Assembly (NCBI GenBank): GCA_031273385.1
Contig: JAISRY010000165.1
Location: 1 to 7,183, forward strand
DNA from: Tannerellaceae bacterium
GTDB lineage: Bacteria > Bacteroidota > Bacteroidia > Bacteroidales > Tannerellaceae
Length of the DNA: 7,183 bases
Direction: 5' to 3'
This document shows, one piece after another, positions 1 to 6,821 of the stretch. Numbering within the stretch: the stretch's first letter is position 1; each line of letters starts with the position of its first letter. Both the position numbers and the translations under genes were made by a program. Below the pieces are notes generated by a model, which was given only the letters and a program-made list of their open reading frames with translations, was not told where the DNA came from and did no database searches.

Positions 1-185
1 GAAAGAAAGAGGGACGCAAGGATTTCCGTATGCCGTTCCGCCCCGACCATGGCATACGGATCATAGACGACTATTTGCGCACGGCCAACCCCGGCTATCC
101 CTTATACGGACGGATGAAAGGATTGGCCGAAATAGGCGGCATGCAACAGGCAATAGAGCGCATGTTGAAAGAAACAAATCATTAA
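1..185 (+). CDS. uxuA: mannonate dehydratase, C-terminal fragment
   Basis: This is the 3' end of a gene cut by the window edge. The reading frame starts at base 3 and runs 60 codons to a TAA at 183-185. The peptide contains FRPDHG (fragment residues 12-17) followed by NPGYPLYGRMKGLAE (29-43). I recognise this as the C-terminus of UxuA, which dehydrates D-mannonate to 2-keto-3-deoxy-D-gluconate in cytoplasmic hexuronate catabolism. In UxuA the Asp-His pair of the PDHG motif belongs to the metal and active site (family knowledge). Only the last part is visible, so overall integrity cannot be judged. The next gene starts 13 bases after the stop on the same strand, so the two are probably co-transcribed. 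No terminator-like hairpin lies between them. Confidence 0.88.
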   Translation, partial: KKEGRKDFRMPFRPDHGIRIIDDYLRTANPGYPLYGRMKGLAEIGGMQQAIERMLKETNH

Positions 186-198
186 TTTCCATATCATA

Positions 199-1584
199 AT
201 GAAAACAACGTATTCTATTCTACTCAGTGGCGGTTTGCTCATGTTGAACGCATCCTGCACAACTAAAACAGGGAACGCCCCCAGCGGCACAGTGACGTTA
301 ATCACCCTCGATCCGGGGCACTTCCATGCCGCATTGGTACAGAAAGCCTCGTATCCCCAAGTGGATAAAAACGTCTATGTCTATGCTCCAGAGGGAGATG
401 ACCTGCGGGAACACCTGGCAAAAATAGACGGCTATAACAACCGCAAGGAAAATCCCGCCCAATGGAACGAAATCGTATATACCGGCGCTGACTACCTCGA
501 AAAGATGTTGTCCGAAAAAAAGGGAAACTTGTTAATTACCGCCGGCAATAACGAAAAGAAAACCCATTACATCGAGCAAGCCGTATCCAACGGCATCCAT
601 GTACTGGCGGATAAACCGATGGCGATAGACGCCGGCGGCTTCGAAAAGCTGAAAGCTTGCTTCGATATCGCCGCCCGTAACCATGTCCTACTCTACGACA
701 TCATGACCGAACGCTACGAAATCACCACCATCCTGCAGAAAGAGCTTTCCCTCTTCCCCGAAGTCTACGGAGCGCAGGAGAAAGGAAGCCCCGGCGATCC
801 GGCAATCGTAAAGGAGAGCGTACACCACTTTTTCAAGACCGTATCGGGTCATCCGTTGAAGCGTCCGGCCTGGTTTTTTGACACAAAACAACAGGGCGAA
901 GGAATTGTGGATGTCACCACGCACCTGGTAGACCTTGTCCAATGGGAAGCCTTTCCCGGACAGGTGATCGACTACCGCACCGACATCCGTTTGCTGGATG
1001 CAAACCATTGGCCGACAACGCTGTCGCGTGAACAGTTTAAAGAGGCGACAGGCCTTGATGCCTACCCCGCATACCTGCAGGAAAACGTATCCGGCGACAC
1101 CCTGTCGGTCTTCGCTAACGGCAATATCTTCTACACGATCAAGGGAATACACGCCAAAGTATCCGTTATCTGGAATTATACCTACCCGCAGGGTGGCGGC
1201 GACACACACTATTCCGTCATGAAAGGCAGCAAAGCCCATTTAATCATCAAACAGGGAAAAGAGCAAGGCTATAAACCGGCGCTGTTTGTGCAAGCCGTAC
1301 ACGACGACGCCTCCGCATCAACGTATGAAAAGGCTCTGCAGCATGCCATACAGACGATAGCCGACCGCTACCCCGGCATCAGCCTGAACAAAACAGGAGA
1401 CAATCTGTGGGAAATCAACATCCCCAGCCAATACCACAACGGCCACGAAGCCCATTTCGGCCAGGTAACGGAAGCATTCCTGGGCTACCTGGAAAAAGGC
1501 GCACTCCCCGAATGGGAAGTCCCCAATATGCTCACCAAATACTACATCACCACCCAGGCTCTCGAGCTGGCTCAAAAGAATTAA
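199..1584 (+). CDS. Gfo/Idh/MocA-superfamily oxidoreductase-like lipoprotein with putative oxidoreductase C-terminal domain
   Basis: The protein has 461 residues. The N-terminus is a lipoprotein signal: a basic start, a short hydrophobic run and the lipobox LNASC with Cys20 as the lipidated residue. The residues after Cys20 (TTKTGN) are not acidic, so the Bacteroidetes surface-export signal is absent and a periplasm-facing anchor is likely. The Rossmann-like part spans about 32-165 and carries the DKP motif (138-140), matching the (D/E)KP motif of Gfo/Idh/MocA enzymes. A GIVDVTTHLVDLVQW segment (235-249) supplies the usual conserved His and Asp. The first beta strand reads TLITLDPGHFHAAL instead of the usual GxGxxG nucleotide-binding loop. 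I recall the DPGHFHAAL sequence as typical of the subfamily ending in the putative oxidoreductase C-terminal domain. The position after uxuA suggests a role in sugar-acid or glycan metabolism, but substrate and cofactor are unknown. The ATG at 199 is the only start that keeps the complete signal peptide. Its stop overlaps that of the convergent gene. Confidence 0.85.
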   Translation: MKTTYSILLSGGLLMLNASCTTKTGNAPSGTVTLITLDPGHFHAALVQKASYPQVDKNVYVYAPEGDDLREHLAKIDGYNNRKENPAQWNEIVYTGADYLEKMLSEKKGNLLITAGNNEKKTHYIEQAVSNGIHVLADKPMAIDAGGFEKLKACFDIAARNHVLLYDIMTERYEITTILQKELSLFPEVYGAQEKGSPGDPAIVKESVHHFFKTVSGHPLKRPAWFFDTKQQGEGIVDVTTHLVDLVQWEAFPGQVIDYRTDIRLLDANHWPTTLSREQFKEATGLDAYPAYLQENVSGDTLSVFANGNIFYTIKGIHAKVSVIWNYTYPQGGGDTHYSVMKGSKAHLIIKQGKEQGYKPALFVQAVHDDASASTYEKALQHAIQTIADRYPGISLNKTGDNLWEINIPSQYHNGHEAHFGQVTEAFLGYLEKGALPEWEVPNMLTKYYITTQALELAQKN

Positions 1585-2498
1585 TTTTGGTTTTCGGGTA
1601 GTTCCAGGGCTTGATAGAGCAGTTTGCTGTCGATGAAGCTGCGTACCATTACGCCGTCATTTCCGAAGTAGCTGCGTTTGTGCGTCTTTTTGTGCGGCAA
1701 TTTCCCGATTTGTTCGACGGTGGTCTTTGCGTATTGGTCTTTATCCATGGTGATGGGGAGGGAGGGGAGTTCCGTTAAGCCGATCGCCTGGAATTGAAAG
1801 GCGCCTCCGTCTACTTCGGCTTTTAGGATGAGTCCCGGCAGGCCATACAGTTTCCAGGGGCCGTCCGGTAGCGGTATTTCGGGGGCGAACCAGGCGGCGT
1901 AGGTTCTTCCCTTGAATGTCGTTCCGGCTTTTTGGCAGGTATAGCCTAAGATGGTCGCCGTATCTTCCGATAGTGTCCAGGCTTGGGGAGGGATATGCTC
2001 TGTCGCCTTGTACATCGTCACGTTGTCTCCGTCTATGATGGTGATTTCCTGCTTCTTTTTGCTCTTGTATAGCTTGGCGGTTTCGCCTTTCGGGGGGACT
2101 TCGCGGTAAATGCCTCCCTCCTTTTTCAGCGCTTCCATATCCACCCTGTCCGCACGCTCATCATCCATGATCTTGATGAGCCTTACGCTCTTTCTCAGCC
2201 CCCTGCCGCTTTCCGAATACAGCGAATCCCTCACATAGCGGTTGTAATCGTAGTACAGCGAATAGTTCGTCCCGACATCCAGCGTGAATGTGTCCGTCAC
2301 CTGTATGCTTTCCCCCTCGTTCGTTGCATGTTGGGTAAACGTATACCAGCAACGAATCATAGCCTCGTCCAACTTCTCTTTCTTCAACTTTCCCTGGCTT
2401 CTGTCCATCATGCCCTTTGTTACGGCCAACTGAGCGTATGCGCCCTGCGCTGAGAGGAGAATGAGCAAGGCGACTGTTTTTTGTTTTTTAGTCATCAT
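1581..2498 (-). CDS. GLPGLI family exported protein
   Basis: The protein has 305 residues from the first Met of an MM pair (2498); the second Met (2495) is equally possible. The open frame continues upstream to 2720, but that part is antisense-like and overlaps the preceding gene. The MMTKKQKTVALLILLSAQ segment is a clear Sec signal peptide, with cleavage expected after AYA and before Gln23. The family signature GLPGLI is at residues 219-224, inside GPWKLYGLPGLI. The rest of the typical core is present: W173, then ILGYTCQKA (183-191), GRTYAAWFAPEIP (197-209), and after the motif FQFQAIGL. Two cysteines (50 and 189) remain after signal cleavage and could form a disulfide. GLPGLI proteins are a Bacteroidota-specific group of unknown function. 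This is the last gene of the sigma-factor operon, 11 bases after the STN protein gene. It has no Shine-Dalgarno sequence; the leader is AT-rich. Confidence 0.88.
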   Translation of the reverse strand: MMTKKQKTVALLILLSAQGAYAQLAVTKGMMDRSQGKLKKEKLDEAMIRCWYTFTQHATNEGESIQVTDTFTLDVGTNYSLYYDYNRYVRDSLYSESGRGLRKSVRLIKIMDDERADRVDMEALKKEGGIYREVPPKGETAKLYKSKKKQEITIIDGDNVTMYKATEHIPPQAWTLSEDTATILGYTCQKAGTTFKGRTYAAWFAPEIPLPDGPWKLYGLPGLILKAEVDGGAFQFQAIGLTELPSLPITMDKDQYAKTTVEQIGKLPHKKTHKRSYFGNDGVMVRSFIDSKLLYQALELPENQN

Positions 2499-2509
2499 GT
2501 ATTTAATTA

Positions 2510-4066
2510 TTAGTAGTTCAATTCTTCTATTTTGGAGGTTATCTTGCTGATGGCTTCGTGCAGCTGCTCTTCGGGGAGGATGACGTTGAAGTTGTCCCAG
2601 AAAGCATGGTCGTAGGTGAATCGGGTATCTGAAAAGATCGTCCTCGACGGTAAGACGTCGCCCTGTACGAAGCGGTTGACATCCGTTGTGTCGATCTTTC
2701 CGGTGACCATCTCGAACCATAGATGGATCGTTGTCGATCCCAGCAGTTGCCGCTTTTTCCTGACCTTAAAGGAGAGGTCGCCCCGTACGTGATTGATGTA
2801 ATAGGCGCCGTTCCATGGTTTGTAGGAGATGGTATAGGCGATCCGTTGCGGGGTGATCTTCAGGTGGCGGCTCTTTTTCTCGATGAACATGCCGGCGGCT
2901 TTCGCGACGTAGGCCGGGTTGACCTCGAAACGGGCGGATATCAGTGCGCCGTTTTCGGGGTCGACGTATAGCTCCCCACAGAAGAGCGGCGTTTTGACCT
3001 CTTTCCTTTGCTCGAAGTAGATGACGTTCGCCATGCGGTCGTCGATAAAGGTGATGTCAACGTGCGTATAGTGGTAGAGGTGCATCTCCTCTTCCGACAG
3101 GAACGCGGGGAGGTGCTTGACCATGTCGAGCGTCAGGCTGGCGTTGATGCCGGCTTTTATCTTGGCAATCAGCGTGTCTTTCTCCTGCTCATTGCTGATG
3201 CGACGCATTTTGAGGAGCTTGACCTGGTCGGATTCCGTTTGCCCGAACGCCGTTTTGTAGACCTTAAACACAGCCTCCGTCAGGTTGACGACCCCCTTTT
3301 TCTTCTCCACTCCCTCGCGGTAAAAGGAGGTCAGGTAGACGGCGTCGGCGGCGTAGTTTTGCGGCCGTTTATCGAGCATCTCGCGAAGCAGTTTGAGCGG
3401 GTTGACCAGGCGGACGACCACCTCCTGTAGCGGGATCACTTTCGGGTCTAACGAAATGACGTTGTTTTGCCCCGTCAGCGCGTCGCTTTCTATCTCCAGC
3501 GGCTGGTAGCCCAGGTGGGAAAACTGTACCGGCGACTGCCGGAGCGAGTCGGGCAGGCGGAGGCGGAACTCCCCGTTGAGGTTGGCGACCGTCCCGATCG
3601 CCTCCCTCACGACGCGCAAGGAGGCGAACGGGACGGGCTCTTTCGTATACCGGTCGATCAACAGGCCATTGATCGCGAAGTAGCCTGTCGATGCGCTGTC
3701 TCCGCCGGTGGTTTCCGCCTGGCCGGCGGTTGCCGGTAATTGAAGCAGGATATGGCTTCCGATCACACGCAAGATCAGGCGGCTGTTTCCGGTAATGTCG
3801 TAAATGGCCTGGCGGATGGTATAATCGCCCTCTTTGATCCTGACGGCCTGTTCGTTATCGACTGCCCGGCTGTCGTAGATGAAGAAATAGCCGGAGCGGT
3901 CGGTGACCTTTTCCAGCAGTTGGTAGACCGTCCCTTTGGACTTGGGCAGGCGAATCACCCCGTTTAACGGATCATCGTCTTGCGCCCCTGCCGGCATCGC
4001 CGCTAAAAGCAGCCATCCGGAAAGGCAACAGGCCAGTAAACGGGAAGCGGGCGGTTTCATCTCCAT
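2510..4066 (-). CDS. exported STN and carboxypeptidase-regulatory-like domain protein without TonB-dependent barrel
   Basis: The protein has 518 residues. Residues 1-29 are a Sec signal peptide ending in PAGA|QDD, cleaved before Gln29. Residues about 40-110 form an STN (secretin/TonB short N-terminal) domain: a TVYQLLEKVTDRSGYFFIY first repeat, a TIRQAIYDITGNSRL second, and a final HILLQL strand. Residues about 131-217 are a CarbopepD_reg_2 beta-sandwich: INGLLID, PVPFASLRV, GTVANLNGEFRLRL, QFSHLGYQPLEI, LQEVVV. Residues about 222-518 match the C-terminal region of the neighbouring 5539-6783 protein. TonB-dependent receptors carrying STN and CarbopepD_reg domains normally continue into plug and barrel domains, often past 800 residues; neither is present. 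It lies 13 bases after the FecR-like gene and 11 bases before the GLPGLI gene. By analogy with FecA, the STN domain may contact FecR in the periplasm (inference). An in-frame Met two codons downstream is an alternative start. Confidence 0.85.
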   Translation of the reverse strand: MEMKPPASRLLACCLSGWLLLAAMPAGAQDDDPLNGVIRLPKSKGTVYQLLEKVTDRSGYFFIYDSRAVDNEQAVRIKEGDYTIRQAIYDITGNSRLILRVIGSHILLQLPATAGQAETTGGDSASTGYFAINGLLIDRYTKEPVPFASLRVVREAIGTVANLNGEFRLRLPDSLRQSPVQFSHLGYQPLEIESDALTGQNNVISLDPKVIPLQEVVVRLVNPLKLLREMLDKRPQNYAADAVYLTSFYREGVEKKKGVVNLTEAVFKVYKTAFGQTESDQVKLLKMRRISNEQEKDTLIAKIKAGINASLTLDMVKHLPAFLSEEEMHLYHYTHVDITFIDDRMANVIYFEQRKEVKTPLFCGELYVDPENGALISARFEVNPAYVAKAAGMFIEKKSRHLKITPQRIAYTISYKPWNGAYYINHVRGDLSFKVRKKRQLLGSTTIHLWFEMVTGKIDTTDVNRFVQGDVLPSRTIFSDTRFTYDHAFWDNFNVILPEEQLHEAISKITSKIEELNY

Positions 4067-4079
4067 CGTGTGCGGGGGG

Positions 4080-4934
4080 TTATTGATCCATAATGAGTAG
4101 GACGCCGTTTTCTTTCACATACCTCAGGTTAAAGGCGGCGCAGAGCAGCCGGGCGATCGCTTCGGGCGAATCGTCGGAGAGCGTCACGGTGAGCAGGCGT
4201 TCCCCCGGCAGGGGGGCTGCCTCGAGGCGTATGCCGGATGCCCTTTTGTTGACGATGCGGAGGATATCCGCCAGCTTCTCATCCTTGAACTTCATCAGCT
4301 CCGTCATACGGGCGAACTGGCCGGCGTCTGTCGTGGGGGCTACCTCCAAGATGTTTGACGAGAGGGTGGCCGTTTCGCCCGCCCCGACGGAAAGCGTCTG
4401 CCGGCTTCCTTTCAGCGTCACCACGACCTCTCCCCGCTGAACGGAGAGTCCAACGGGGCGGCCCTCCCCGCTATTCACGTGGAAAGCCGTCCCGCGTACT
4501 TCGATCCGCAGCTGTGGCGTTTCGACATAGAACGGGCGTTTAGGGTTCGCCTCGATGTCGAACAGGGCGTTTCCGCGTAGCGTGACCTCCCGTTTCTCCT
4601 CGGAAAAATGGCGCGGATAGTGCAAATGGGTATTGTCGGCCAGGTAGACGACCGAGCCGTCTTCGAGCGTAGCGGCCAGCGTGGCCGCCCCCTCTTCATT
4701 ATATAGGGTAAGCAGGGGGCTGTCTGTCGATGAGTTGCCGTCTGTGAGGCGCAATACCATCACCGTTGAGAGGCAAAGCAGGGCAATGGCTGCCGCCGCC
4801 CATCCCACCGTTTGGAGGCGGGGAAACCGCGCCGTTTTCTTATCCGCTATGCCGGCGAGCAGCCCGTCCCGCTCCAGGCGGGCGTACAGCAGGCGCCATG
4901 CCTGGTCGCTGTCGTTGTTATGTCGTTGAGTCAT
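4080..4934 (-). CDS. FecR-like anti-sigma factor (FecR domain + DUF4974)
   Basis: The protein has 284 residues. It has a short cytoplasmic N-terminus (1-43, with DQAWRLLYARLERDG), one transmembrane helix at about 44-63 (VGWAAAAIALLCLSTVMVL) and a periplasmic remainder. The FecR domain covers about 88-185, with LEDGSVVYLADNTHLHYP (90-107), LRGNALFDIE (119-128), VRGTAFHV (146-153) and VQRGEVVVTL (165-174). Residues about 214-282 (MKFKDEKLADILRIVNKR onward) form the DUF4974 domain of Bacteroidota FecR proteins, which has an STN-like fold. Such proteins hold the partner ECF sigma factor at the inner membrane until a periplasmic signal arrives. The start codon overlaps the sigma gene stop as ATGA (4931-4934), a translational coupling arrangement that supports a cognate pair. 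The next gene encodes the likely STN-domain signal partner. Confidence 0.93.
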   Translation of the reverse strand: MTQRHNNDSDQAWRLLYARLERDGLLAGIADKKTARFPRLQTVGWAAAAIALLCLSTVMVLRLTDGNSSTDSPLLTLYNEEGAATLAATLEDGSVVYLADNTHLHYPRHFSEEKREVTLRGNALFDIEANPKRPFYVETPQLRIEVRGTAFHVNSGEGRPVGLSVQRGEVVVTLKGSRQTLSVGAGETATLSSNILEVAPTTDAGQFARMTELMKFKDEKLADILRIVNKRASGIRLEAAPLPGERLLTVTLSDDSPEAIARLLCAAFNLRYVKENGVLLIMDQ

Positions 4935-5482
4935 ACGATGTGTATATAGCTCTCCACCTCTTTTCGTAGTGTTTGAAGCGCTTTGCTCATTTCGGCTTCG
5001 ATCGTTTTGACGGAAAGGGACAGTTCGGCGGCTATCTCTTCATATTTCTTTCCTGCAAAACGGTGCATCCGGAAGATGCGCAGTCGGCGTTGGGGGAGTT
5101 TACCCAGCGCACGCATGATGATATCTTGTAGCTCTTTGTATTCCAGCAGATCCTGTGGGTCGGAAGAGGCCGCTTCGCTGTGGTTGGCCAATACCGCCTC
5201 GCGGTGACGGCTGCATACCTCGCGGTGTTCGCAATATTGCAGCGACCGGTTGCGTACGGCCCCATAGAGGTAGTTTTTGATCGAATGGAAAATCCGTATC
5301 CCCTCCCGCTCTTTCCAGAATACATAGAAGACCTCCTGCACAATCCCTTTCGCCGCCTCCATCCCGCCGGTAATGCCGACGGCATAGAGACAAAGGGGGG
5401 AATAATAAAGATGGAAAACAGCCTCGAAAGCCTGGATGTCGCCCTCTTTGATCTTCTTGAGTATGACAGGATCGTTTAACAT
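4931..5482 (-). CDS. ECF-type RNA polymerase sigma-70 factor, Bacteroidetes type
   Basis: The protein has 183 residues, the usual length for this family. Region 2 spans about 14-83: GDIQAFEAVFHLYYSPLCLY, then GIVQEVFYVFWKERE (46-60) and IKNYLYGAVRNRSLQY (68-83) for core and -10 contact. Region 4 spans about 118-172, with LPQRRLRIFRMHRFAGKKYE (129-148) and the helix-turn-helix IAAELSLSVKTIEAEMSKAL (150-169). This matches the sigma-70 family that Bacteroidota pair with FecR. It is expected to direct transcription when released from the FecR-like protein encoded by the overlapping downstream gene; its targets cannot be read from the window. There is no Shine-Dalgarno sequence before the ATG at 5482. 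A Bacteroidota-type -7 box lies about 30 bases upstream, so this is probably the first gene of its operon even though another minus-strand gene ends 56 bases upstream. Confidence 0.93.
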   Translation of the reverse strand: MLNDPVILKKIKEGDIQAFEAVFHLYYSPLCLYAVGITGGMEAAKGIVQEVFYVFWKEREGIRIFHSIKNYLYGAVRNRSLQYCEHREVCSRHREAVLANHSEAASSDPQDLLEYKELQDIIMRALGKLPQRRLRIFRMHRFAGKKYEEIAAELSLSVKTIEAEMSKALQTLRKEVESYIHIV

Positions 5483-5511
5483 AACTGCGCAATAGAATGA
5501 TTAACCGGTTT

Positions 5512-5519
5512 CAAATGTA
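5512..5519 (-). promoter_or_regulatory. -7 promoter box (TAnnTTTG) for the sigma/anti-sigma operon
   Basis: On the minus strand the sequence reads TACATTTG, an exact match to the Bacteroidota -7 consensus TAnnTTTG. It lies in the 56-base gap between the 5539-6783 gene and the sigma gene. Transcription would start near 5505 and leave a leader of about 20-25 bases before the ATG at 5482. No TTTG -33 element is visible at the usual distance upstream, so the call rests on the -7 box and its position. The 8-base palindrome AACCGGTT (5503-5510) sits directly at the expected start site. Confidence 0.5.
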
Positions 5520-5538
5520 CAAAAAGAAGTTGAGAAAT

Positions 5539-6783
5539 TTATTTTCGTTGTTTCTTTAATTTATTCACAGCCGATTCCAGCGACTCGGTAGGCTCGATGA
5601 TATTGTACGCCCCCCAGAAATCGTCGTCCAGGAAGTCCGACACCTTGTCCGACAACGACTGCGTGGGCTTGAACGCCTCCTTGCGCGGTATGCCCTGGCT
5701 ATGCTCCGGGCGGCTGTCGGTGACCACCATTTCGGAAACGATCGTGTAATTCGTGGCGAACAGCTTCCGCTTCCAGTCGCACTTGAAATGCACCTCATTG
5801 CGGATATAGCTCAAATAGGTCAGGCTGTCGCGATCGGTATAGGAGACCAGGAAAGAGACCTCCAACGGCCTGAAATGCAGTCCGAACGGCTTTTTCCTCA
5901 GGATCGCCTGCGTAGCCTTGTTGCGGTCGTCCATACTGAGGAAAAACTCCGCACGGGTAAACGACAACCGCTCCTTGTCGATATACAGCTTGCCATAGTA
6001 CAGGGCGTAGGGAAGGATCGCCTGCGGCGTAAAAGCGATGACATATTGCGGACGGCTGTCTATCATCACCGACTCCTCCATCTGGTAGGTATAGTAATAA
6101 AGCGTCTCCATATCGAGCAGCACCTCCGGATTCTTGACGATATCGACATAGATGGAGAGGTTAGGGCCGCCGAGCAGCTTGACGATCAGCGTATCGTTTT
6201 TCTTCTGGCTGAGCAGCGAGCGCCCTTTGAGTATCTGCACGCGGTCGCGCTCGATCTGCTCGCTATAGGGCGTCTTGTAGATATCAATGATCGCCTCCGA
6301 AATGTTGATATAACGGCGTCCCTTGCGGGCGGTCTCGCGGTAAAACCCGGTGAGCATCGTCGGCTGCCGGCTGTAATTGACGGCAATTTTCTTGATGGCC
6401 TCCTCGACGATATACTGCGGGTTACGCGCCCGGATAACGACTTCGTCCAACAAATTCACGCTGGGCGCCAGCATCACCGTACAGTCCTCCACATCTTTCC
6501 CCGACAGGGGAATCGAAGCGTTCAAATACCCGATATGCGACACCTCGACCCTTTTCACCCCCTCATAATCCTTTATCTTGATAGCAAATTCGCCATCCGC
6601 ATTGGTCACCGTCCCGACATTGCTCCCCGGAACCGACACATTCACATACTCCAGCGTCTTCTTGCTCTTCCGGTCTTTGACCACCCCGCTGACGGTAATA
6701 TAATCCCCGCCCTCCTGCGCCCAAAGCCCCGAAACCCCCAACGCCAACAAACACCCCACCACCAACAAACACCTCGTCTTCAT
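5539..6783 (-). CDS. exported carboxypeptidase-regulatory-like domain protein
   Basis: The protein has 414 residues. Residues 1-22 are a Sec signal peptide ending in LWA|QEG, cleaved before Gln23. Residues about 29-117 are a CarbopepD_reg_2 domain: ITVSGVVKDRKSKKTLEYVN, GTVTNADGEFAIKI, VEVSHIGYLNASI, LLDEVVI. The rest (about 118-414) is a region also found in the 2510-4066 protein, with shared landmarks FYRE (147-150), SEAIIDIYKT (162-171), RVQILKGR (181-188), DTLIVKL (197-203), YYGKLYID (262-269) and a terminal FWGAYNIIEPTESLESAVNK. Unlike that paralogue it has no STN domain. It is probably periplasmic or outer-membrane associated; no enzymatic function is assigned, and the regulatory domain name does not imply peptidase activity. 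A good Shine-Dalgarno site precedes the ATG. The gene lies upstream of and parallel to the sigma operon, but the promoter at 5512-5519 suggests separate transcription. Confidence 0.83.
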   Translation of the reverse strand: MKTRCLLVVGCLLALGVSGLWAQEGGDYITVSGVVKDRKSKKTLEYVNVSVPGSNVGTVTNADGEFAIKIKDYEGVKRVEVSHIGYLNASIPLSGKDVEDCTVMLAPSVNLLDEVVIRARNPQYIVEEAIKKIAVNYSRQPTMLTGFYRETARKGRRYINISEAIIDIYKTPYSEQIERDRVQILKGRSLLSQKKNDTLIVKLLGGPNLSIYVDIVKNPEVLLDMETLYYYTYQMEESVMIDSRPQYVIAFTPQAILPYALYYGKLYIDKERLSFTRAEFFLSMDDRNKATQAILRKKPFGLHFRPLEVSFLVSYTDRDSLTYLSYIRNEVHFKCDWKRKLFATNYTIVSEMVVTDSRPEHSQGIPRKEAFKPTQSLSDKVSDFLDDDFWGAYNIIEPTESLESAVNKLKKQRK

Positions 6784-6791
6784 ACCTGTTT

Positions 6792-6796
6792 CTCCT
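6792..6796 (-). promoter_or_regulatory. Shine-Dalgarno site of the 5539-6783 gene
   Basis: The minus strand reads AGGAG eight bases before the ATG at 6783, within AGAGAGGAGAAACAGGT. The spacing is good and it fixes the start codon. It is worth noting because Bacteroidota genes often lack a Shine-Dalgarno sequence, as the sigma gene and the GLPGLI gene here do. Confidence 0.6.
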
Positions 6797-6821
6797 CTCT
6801 TATTTAATGAATGAATAAAAC

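Noticed and set aside
688..1239. 183-codon minus-strand open frame opposite the oxidoreductase gene
   Set aside because: It is antisense to a well-supported gene, has no family resemblance, and there is no independent start signal.
2499..2720. 74-codon upstream extension of the GLPGLI open frame
   Set aside because: It overlaps the end of the STN protein gene, has shadow-like composition, and would bury the signal peptide that starts at 2498 or 2495.
2723..3967. Series of + strand open frames (2723-2971, 3008-3430, 3467-3739, 3740-3967) in one register
   Set aside because: They are pieces of the same antisense register of the STN protein gene, broken by stops and without recognisable domains.
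4025..4066. Possible lipobox (LLACC, Cys13/14) in the STN protein
   Set aside because: The cysteines come only a few residues after the N-terminal charge and before the main hydrophobic run, while a good SPase I site (AGA|Q) follows at residue 28.
2510..5482. Reading the locus as an ordinary SusC/SusD polysaccharide utilisation locus
   Set aside because: No SusC-type barrel, SusD-like lipoprotein or glycoside hydrolase is present in the window; only the sigma/FecR regulators resemble such loci.
5701..6807. 368-codon open frame on the + strand opposite the 5539-6783 gene
   Set aside because: It is fully antisense to a gene with signal peptide, recognised domain and paralogue. Its product has repetitive shadow-type composition, no signal peptide or domain, and no ribosome binding site.
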